Assembly (NCBI GenBank): GCA_963921935.1
Contig: OY998178.1
Span: 52,630,951-52,694,950 of the forward strand
Source of the DNA: Galeruca laticollis
Taxonomy: Eukaryota; Arthropoda; Insecta; Coleoptera; Chrysomelidae
Reading direction: 5' to 3'
DNA length: 64,000 bases
Numbering within the stretch: the first letter of the stretch is position 1; the number at the start of each line of letters is the position of its first letter. Below the pieces are notes generated by a model. It ran no database searches, was not told where the DNA came from, and was given only the letters and a program-made list of their open reading frames with translations. Shown piece after piece: positions 58,608-64,000 of this stretch. The position numbers and the translations under genes were made by a program.

Positions 58608-59495
58608 TTATTTCTCGAGGAAGTCTTCTAAATATTGAGGACGCCTTCGTGTCCTAACTGGCCTATCGATATTCAGTACTGCGTCTTGATTGTTCTGTTC
58701 TTGAATGGAGTGGTCTTGAATCAGATGGTCTTGATTTTCTTGAATGCTTTGGTCTCGACTTTCGTGAACGCTTTGGTCTTGATTTTGATGTTCTTGATTT
58801 GAATGGACTTGCTCTTGATTGATAGAATTTTGATCGCAGCGAATTAATGATATGTTTCCTCGAGGAGCTAAATGCTGAGTTGAAACTGTCTTTTCTTCTC
58901 CATTTTCCAGTCGGATATGGGCGTATTCCAAGCTGGCTTCTAGAAATTGGCCTCCGTCAACTAAGGGTTCGTATTTATTCGAACGGACAAATCTCTTTAA
59001 TCGTATTGGTCCTGGTGCAGCTAGCCATGTAGCAGCTGACGATCCATAAGTTGAACGTCTCATATTTAAACATACGTTCATGTGGGGTCGAGTTGATAGC
59101 AGTACATACAAGATAGAGTGAAGAGAATCTACTAGAACCTGCTCCCACTGATTTATTTTCAAATTTTGAGATTTTAAAGCCAACTGAATGGTTTGCCATA
59201 TAATTCCATTAAATCGTTGGCACTGACCATTACCCTGAGGATTATAGGGAGTCGTGCGACTTGAAGCAATACCATGAGACTCTAAAAATGACTTAAATTC
59301 ACAGGTCATCAAAGAAGTAAGTACCTTGGTCAGAATGAACATATGTCGGAGTGCCAAATGTAGAAAATATTTGACGCAAACATTGGACAACTGTAGAGGA
59401 TATGTCGGAACATGGAAATGCGAATTGGAATCTGGAAAATTCATCAACAACGGTTAGTAAGTACTTATTTATTGAAGATGAAGGCATTTTCCCGT
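58608..59495 (-). pseudogene. Gypsy integrase core and C-terminus, catalytic glutamate replaced
   Basis: Minus-strand reading from about 59495: MPSSSINKYLLTVVDEFSRF, then YVHSDQGTYFF (second catalytic D). After a frame change comes FKSFLESHGIASSRTTPYNP and then GNGQCQRFNG. The family has E where Q stands here, so the catalytic glutamate is lost. The first catalytic aspartate lies upstream of the rearrangement point and is missing. A further frame break lies near 59100. The C-terminus has a GPIRLKRFVRSN region, then a remarkable Q/N/H/S/D-rich tail of repeated (N/S)QEHQNQDQS-type units (about 58680-58830) before RTRRRPQYLEDF. Confidence 0.85.
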
Positions 59496-59680
59496 ATTAC
59501 TTCTGCAATCATGTCATCGGCTGATCAAAAGAAGTTATTTGATTTACATTCTATTTGGTGTCACCCTGGTTTTACCCGGTTTTTCCATTGGACACGTTGC
59601 AAAAATCACCCTTATTCTGTGGAAAACGTCCGTCAAATTACCTCCTCATGTCCTGTTTGTGGTGAACTTAAACCACTGAT
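59490..59680 (+). pseudogene. inverted integrase zinc-binding (HHCC) segment
   Basis: The plus strand reads ITSAIMSSADQKKLFDLHSI, then WCHPGFTRFFHWTRCKNHPY and SCPVCGELKP: the H-H-C-C zinc domain that normally sits directly before the integrase core, here on the opposite strand between the minus-strand gag and core. Breakpoints are near 59495 and 59675. Confidence 0.8.
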
Positions 59681-60085
59681 AAATGAGTCTCGGATACAAT
59701 CATCTCTATTCTGTTCGGCCGTGACAGCTTCAAATTTGCAGTCTTTGCTCATCTGCTTCAAACTTTGTAAATATTGGTCAATTGACTCACCCGCCAGCTG
59801 TCTTCTTGATGAGAGAGAATATCGAGAAAATATTTCATTTTTGGATTTTACGTAGAGGCTCTCAAGGGTTTTTATGGTATCTCCATACGTTGTACTTTCA
59901 CTAATGGATTCAAAAACGACTAGACTCACGTAGTTAATTAGTAGATTCAGCTTCTTCGTGTTGACCTTCGCATCTGCCGCTTCCAGAAAATTCACGAACG
60001 AACTGTACCAATGATTCCAAAGTGGACCTGCGTTTCCGAGTGAAACATTTAAATCTAAACGATCGGGGCGAAGTAGATTATCCAT
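59676..60085 (-). pseudogene. Gypsy gag fragment
   Basis: From the ATG at 60085 (MDNLLRPDRLDLNV), about 136 codons of Gypsy gag are open: LWNHWYSSFVNFLEAA, YGDTIKTLESLYV, RRQLAGESIDQYLQSL and CIRDSFISGL. The 3' part is replaced by the inverted zinc-domain segment; the annotated frame happens to read on to a stop at 59633. Confidence 0.85.
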
Positions 60086-60161
60086 TTAATATTTTCTGTA
60101 GAATAAATTGTAGTGAATACAATGGATTACCTTTAGAATAAGGCTTTATTTTACATAAAAT

Positions 60162-60600
60162 TTTTTGCTCTAGTAAAAATCCAATGCAATCAGTTAATTT
60201 GAGGTCATTTGATTGAACACAACCAATCAGAACAACATTATACTGAAAACAGATCACATGGGCTTTTTCACTTTATCATGTTGCTAAGGATACAATTTGA
60301 TTATTTATTTCGATTTTGACGTTTCGAATATTTAATATTTCAAAATATCACGATTTGGTCATAATACTGACGAGAATATTAATGAAATTATAGAAGCTCT
60401 GTACTTCTTTTCTATAATTAGCAAAAAAATTTCTATCCGAATAACCCTCGAACATTGATAAATGCTCAAAAATTTTGTAACTTTCTCAAGCTTGTTGCTT
60501 ATGGGCAACAAACCCCGCCTGCGGCGTCGGTCTGTTTCCAAGCAACAAGCTTTCGAAATCTGTTATACAATTTTTTCGAACGATTATCAATGTCCTTGGG
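60162..60600. other. insertion in the LTR, with a 13-bp-arm hairpin
   Basis: About 440 bp absent from the left LTR. It contains AAGCTTGTTGCTT and its reverse complement AAGCAACAAGCTT (about 60484-60553) around a GC-rich loop. No ORF of note, no obvious terminal repeat. Confidence 0.6.
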
Positions 60601-60647
60601 TTATTACTACTGAAAATTATTGACAACTTTGTAATATAACTGACAAT

Positions 60648-61117
60648 AGTGCTATTCAACGCGTCAATCGATTACAATCATTTCCTGTCATTTAAAAAAC
60701 AACATGTTCAACAATACATTTTCGATATCAATCGATCACTCTGATTATAATCGGTCTAAAATTATGATGCTATTGAAATCAATCGTAAATCGGAAGCATA
60801 TGATTGGTCGAAAAATTTAAATAAACTACCGTTTATCTATGGGTTATGTGATGTGAGTGATATTTTGCAATTGTATGTTACATTTTTAGTTAACAGAACA
60901 TCTTCTATGAAATTAAACTAAATGAACTTGAGAAAAATTGTGAATTACACGTGAAATGAAGTAAAATAATGATAGGGTTATGTCACTATTGATTTATTTG
61001 ACTTGTAAAATGGCATGAAAAATGTCAATTTTTTTTGGTCGTTCAACAAACATCAATCCGTTTTCTATTTCGATTATAAGCAAAATCGGAATCAAGATCG
61101 AAGTGTTGAATAGCACT
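60648..61117. mobile_element. 470-bp MITE
   Basis: Terminal inverted repeats AGTGCTATTCAAC (60648-60660) and its reverse complement (61105-61117), with a 3-bp duplication AAT (60645-60647 and 61118-61120). Removing it restores the 132-bp LTR sequence. There is no ORF. The 3-bp duplication suggests mobilisation by a Harbinger-like transposase, but this is not certain. Confidence 0.82.
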
Positions 61118-61315
61118 AATGTCATGATATAATCAAGAGGGTAATATTATGACATATGCTAAAACCACTACTAAACTCGTGAGAGCAATAATGGTTTTTA
61201 ACTTAAAATCCACCATCATAATAAATGTGCATTCGAATAGAAAGTTTTTAAATTGAATTATAACCGTCAAGAAGTTTTAAGGGAAAAGATCGATCGTGTG
61301 ACTCTCAAGTTTGAA

Positions 61316-62072
61316 GCTACGTGAAACTGTCATAATTTTACGTCATCAGTTCAGTTTGATTAGTTGATTAAATATAGAAGATGTTTATTGGTCTGTGATA
61401 TACAATATTTTATAATTAATATAAAACGTTAATTTTATATGATCAACGACTGAAGAATTCAAATATACGGAAATTACATTCAAAATTGAAATTTGTGACA
61501 ACAATTCCTAATTGCTTACTGCGTTTTTCATTTATAATTAAAAAACTTTTATTATTAAAAAACTATCTAATACTTGTTCGGAGATGTCAAGGAGTTATAA
61601 TAAAGCGCGTAAAGAATTCGACATTTCTAATTTTGTCGATAATGTTCAGAAAACGCCTGCTACTCGTTCTACGAAGTGAGAAAATTAAATTCCTGATAAC
61701 GAGAAAGTAATCAATACTAAACCCCTTTTAACTTTAATTAGAATCATGCTGTTTGTACTTCAAGAAGTATTGACATTGTAGATTAAAACGAGGCAGGTTA
61801 GGACTTCAATACGACGTCTGAAACTGGAAAATTCTAAAAATAGTTATTTATGTACCGTGGCGCAAAACAGCAATTTATGGACCACAACGTGTAAGAGCCC
61901 AAGCCGTTGGGCGAGAGCTATTAACCTAAGGTTCATAAACAAAATACATACAAAATTTTATGCAAGATCACTCAGTATAATAATAAGTCTACCAAATAAT
62001 TTGCTTTCGTTATAGAGAAAATGTTTATTCTTATTGTGACTTATTGCTACCTAGCAAACTGTCAATAACAGG
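61316..62072. other. no gene seen
   Basis: AT-rich. An open frame at 61486-61710 has no family resemblance and ordinary AT-rich composition; I do not call it a gene. Confidence 0.5.
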
Positions 62073-64000
62073 GGGCCGATTCTCGAATTGTGATAGCGCT
62101 GTTTTCATAGGAAAAGTGGGCGTAATTCTCCTAAATATGATTATGTTGTACTCTCGAAACTAGACGGTGTTCACTTCTCATAGAAGTCAAGCAAATTTAT
62201 TTCTACTGCTTGTTTCCGAGAGAAAGATTGTTCTCCTATGGTTTGCTTTGTTTATACCATGTTTATACCTATCAAACTTTAAGCTGGATTTGGTACATTG
62301 GTTGTGTTAAATGATCTCGTTGATGCTGAAGAACAGGAAGGTAGACAAATTAGAAGATTTAATGCAAGAGAGGAAGCTTTTCAGTTAACAAAGGAAAACT
62401 TTATTAGATTATTTAGATTAAGTAAAGAGCTTGCTCAAAATTTGATTGATTTATTGACACCTTTTCTGGAGGCTCCAACTAGATTATCAGCTTTAAGTAT
62501 TGAAGTAAAGGTGAGAAGTAAATTAGTTATCCAAATTATAGATAGGTATTAGATAATAACCTAATCTAGTTTTAAATAGCATATTATGGTTATATTATTC
62601 ATATAAAATTTTCTCCAATCCTCAATTATGTGTAGTTTTTATTTGGTACTACTTTTAGGTTCTAGTTGCATTACGATTTTTTGGTTTTGGAAGCTACGAA
62701 GAAATAACAGCCAATCTAGTGTCTCTATGTGTATAAAAGAAGTATGTGATGCAATAAATAGAGATGAAATTATGAATCATTGGATTCGTTTTTCAAGAAA
62801 TTTGGAGGAAATGCAAGATATGAGAAATAGGTAAAAAAGTGTGCAAAAAGATATGTTATGAAATTAATATTACACATTTCTGTGTCGTTAGGTTTTATAG
62901 AAAATAACAGTTCCCAGGAATAGTGGTTGTTATTAATTGTACTCACATTGCAATAGCTCCTTACTGTCAAGAATATCCAGAACACATATATGTTAACAGA
63001 AAGAATTATCATTTGGTATCAGTTGGTAAGTTACTTTCGAAATAGGTAGATTCCGTTATTTCTGACGTAAGTAAACAATTTTGTTTGACTTTGTTTTAAG
63101 ATATGCGATGCAAATTTACGCATTTTGAGTGTCGATGCCCGCTTTCCTGGTAGCTGTCATGATGCTCATATATGGAGACAGTCGAATGTAGCCCCAGTAA
63201 TGGAGATACTACCGAAATAACCCCCAAAATTTCTTTTTTCTTTTGGGTGACTCAGGCTAGGCTTTTAGTCTGATTAAATAACACAAATAAGTATGAAATG
63301 AAATGTAACTTCTGTCATTCTGACGATGATATTGATTTATCGAAACAATTGTCAATATTTTAGAATTTTCAACAATTTTTATTATATTGTGGTATTAACT
63401 AGAAACCGTGAGTTTAATTTAAAACACTAATATAAATAAGTATATCTATTTTTTCAAGTTTTCCTTTAAGACCATGGATTTTAACACCATTACAAAATGA
63501 GCCAGTGAATCGTGCTGAAGAGGTGTTTAATAATAGGTTTAAGAGCATTAGAAGTACAATAGAACGCTGCAATGGAGTCCTAAAAAACAGATTTCGGTGG
63601 CTATTAAAGCGTCGAGTACTACATTATTTACCTTCAAGAGCGTCTAGCATCATAAATGCTTGTGTCGTACTTCACAACATGTTTTTGGACGCTAATATTC
63701 CTGAACCAGGAATAGATACCAATGCAGTTTAGATTATGGAATGTACGAGGATGAAAATGAACAAATAAGGGGGGATCCGATAGGAGTAGTAAATCCTGAC
63801 CTTGCTGCTGCTCGTAGAATTCGAGCTGAAATAGCTGCCGACCATTTTAATAACAGATAATTAACATTACTATTTTTGTATTTTTAGAATCATCACATTT
63901 CCTCCGTTTTGTGTTTGTTTAAGAAAAAATTCTGACTTATGTAAGATTAAACTAAAAGACTTCACAAACGTGTTTTATTTATTGCACATAAGTACAACTA
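62073..64000 (+). mobile_element. PIF/Harbinger element C, left part (runs off the window)
   Basis: Begins near 62073 with GGGGGCCGATTCTCGAA, resembling Harbinger terminal repeats. A Harbinger transposase gene in the forward direction follows. The right end lies beyond 64000, so the terminal repeat and target duplication cannot be checked. Confidence 0.6.
62298..63860 (+). pseudogene. HARBI1-like transposase pseudogene
   Basis: The N-terminal segment (62298-62552) reads FQLTKENFIRLFRLSKELAQ and LIDLLTPFLEAPTRLSALSI. After an intron it continues VLVALRFFGFGSYEEITANL (about 62660-62720), then WIRFSRNLEEM and the catalytic region FPGIVVVINCTHIAI (about 62912-62950), where the family's DCTH aspartate is asparagine. 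YVNRKNYH, the arginine-rich NVNA-like block ILSVDARFPGSCHDAHIW (about 63123-63175) and LLGDSG (second D, about 63240) follow. After a roughly 210-bp intron come PWILTPLQN and TIERCNGVLKNRFRWL (glutamate block). The C-terminus LAAARRIRAEIAADHFNN ends at about 63860. Several frameshifts. Confidence 0.83.

Larger units (their letters stand above)
58462..61154 (-). mobile_element. rearranged mini-Gypsy LTR element
   Basis: TG...CA LTRs with a 5-bp target duplication TATGC (58457-58461 and 61155-61159). The left LTR is 132 bp (58462-58593). The right LTR (60109-61154) is the same sequence enlarged by two insertions (about 60162-60600 and 60648-61117). The interior keeps only gag (minus), a zinc-binding piece in inverted orientation, and the integrase core and C-terminus (minus). 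Protease, RT and RNase H are deleted. Confidence 0.9.
60109..61154 (-). repeat. mini-Gypsy 5' LTR enlarged by two insertions
   Basis: LTR sequence is recognisable at 60109-60161, about 60601-60647 and 61118-61154. The interruptions are a roughly 440-bp segment without clear ends and a 470-bp MITE. The LTR promoter is therefore disrupted. Confidence 0.85.

Noticed and set aside
1..64000. CRISPR arrays, bacterial operons, ribosome binding sites, tRNA or rRNA genes
   Set aside because: No repeat-spacer pattern. The GT-AG introns and element types are eukaryotic. I recognised no cloverleaf or rRNA sequence by eye; a covariance-model scan would be decisive.

Overview
This window is AT-rich eukaryotic DNA made almost entirely of transposable elements, many nested inside one another. 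The element mix (piggyBac-like, PIF/Harbinger with MADF partner genes, MULE, BEL/Pao, Ty3/Gypsy, Penelope-like, several LINEs, a probable Helitron end) and the short GT-AG introns of about 50-100 bases point to an arthropod, most likely an insect and possibly a beetle. I found no convincing host gene, no rRNA or tRNA gene and no CRISPR array.

Layout. 38-2352: a dead piggyBac-like element bounded by TTAA. 3159-9752: a threefold nest. A Harbinger transposase gene is split at a TTA by a 6.1 kb Harbinger element (3473-9588), whose MADF-BESS gene is split at a TAA by a 3.05 kb, almost intact Harbinger element (5271-8318). In both Harbinger elements the transposase gene (- strand) and the MADF gene (+ strand) are interleaved: exons of each lie in the intron of the other. 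9720-12112: DUF4817-type fragments, a perfect 137-bp-arm palindrome between TA runs, and an RTE-like LINE tail. 12981-24905: a degenerate Ty3/Gypsy element with a small membrane-protein ORF ahead of gag. It is split between RNase H and integrase by an antisense BEL/Pao element (17155-22928) with a 5-bp duplication CATGT.

25933-33039: a rearranged Penelope-like element, followed by a foldback-type structure whose inverted arms carry about 172-bp tandem repeats. 33040-42024: tyrosine-recombinase-like fragments, a long gene-poor stretch with a probable Helitron 3' end, and a degenerate I-like LINE inside an inverted-repeat pair. 42961-54253: a MULE with long terminal inverted repeats, a ten-exon transposase gene, and on the opposite strand a small gene encoding an HMG-box followed by C2H2 zinc fingers. 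It is interrupted by a LINE with RNase H (14-bp duplication) and by a piggyBac-like element whose four-exon, 606-residue transposase has no break.

54254-64000: a possible THAP fragment, a long (AT)n run, a second decayed MULE/FLYWCH gene, GC-rich short tandem repeats, a rearranged mini-Gypsy element (TATGC duplication, 132-bp LTR) with two further insertions in one LTR, and the left part of a fourth Harbinger element that runs off the window.

Recurring theme. Two unrelated DNA-transposon superfamilies here each carry, antiparallel to the transposase, a gene for a DNA-binding partner (MADF in Harbinger, HMG-box plus C2H2 in the MULE). The interleaved arrangement and the HMG/C2H2 partner are the observations most likely to be new.
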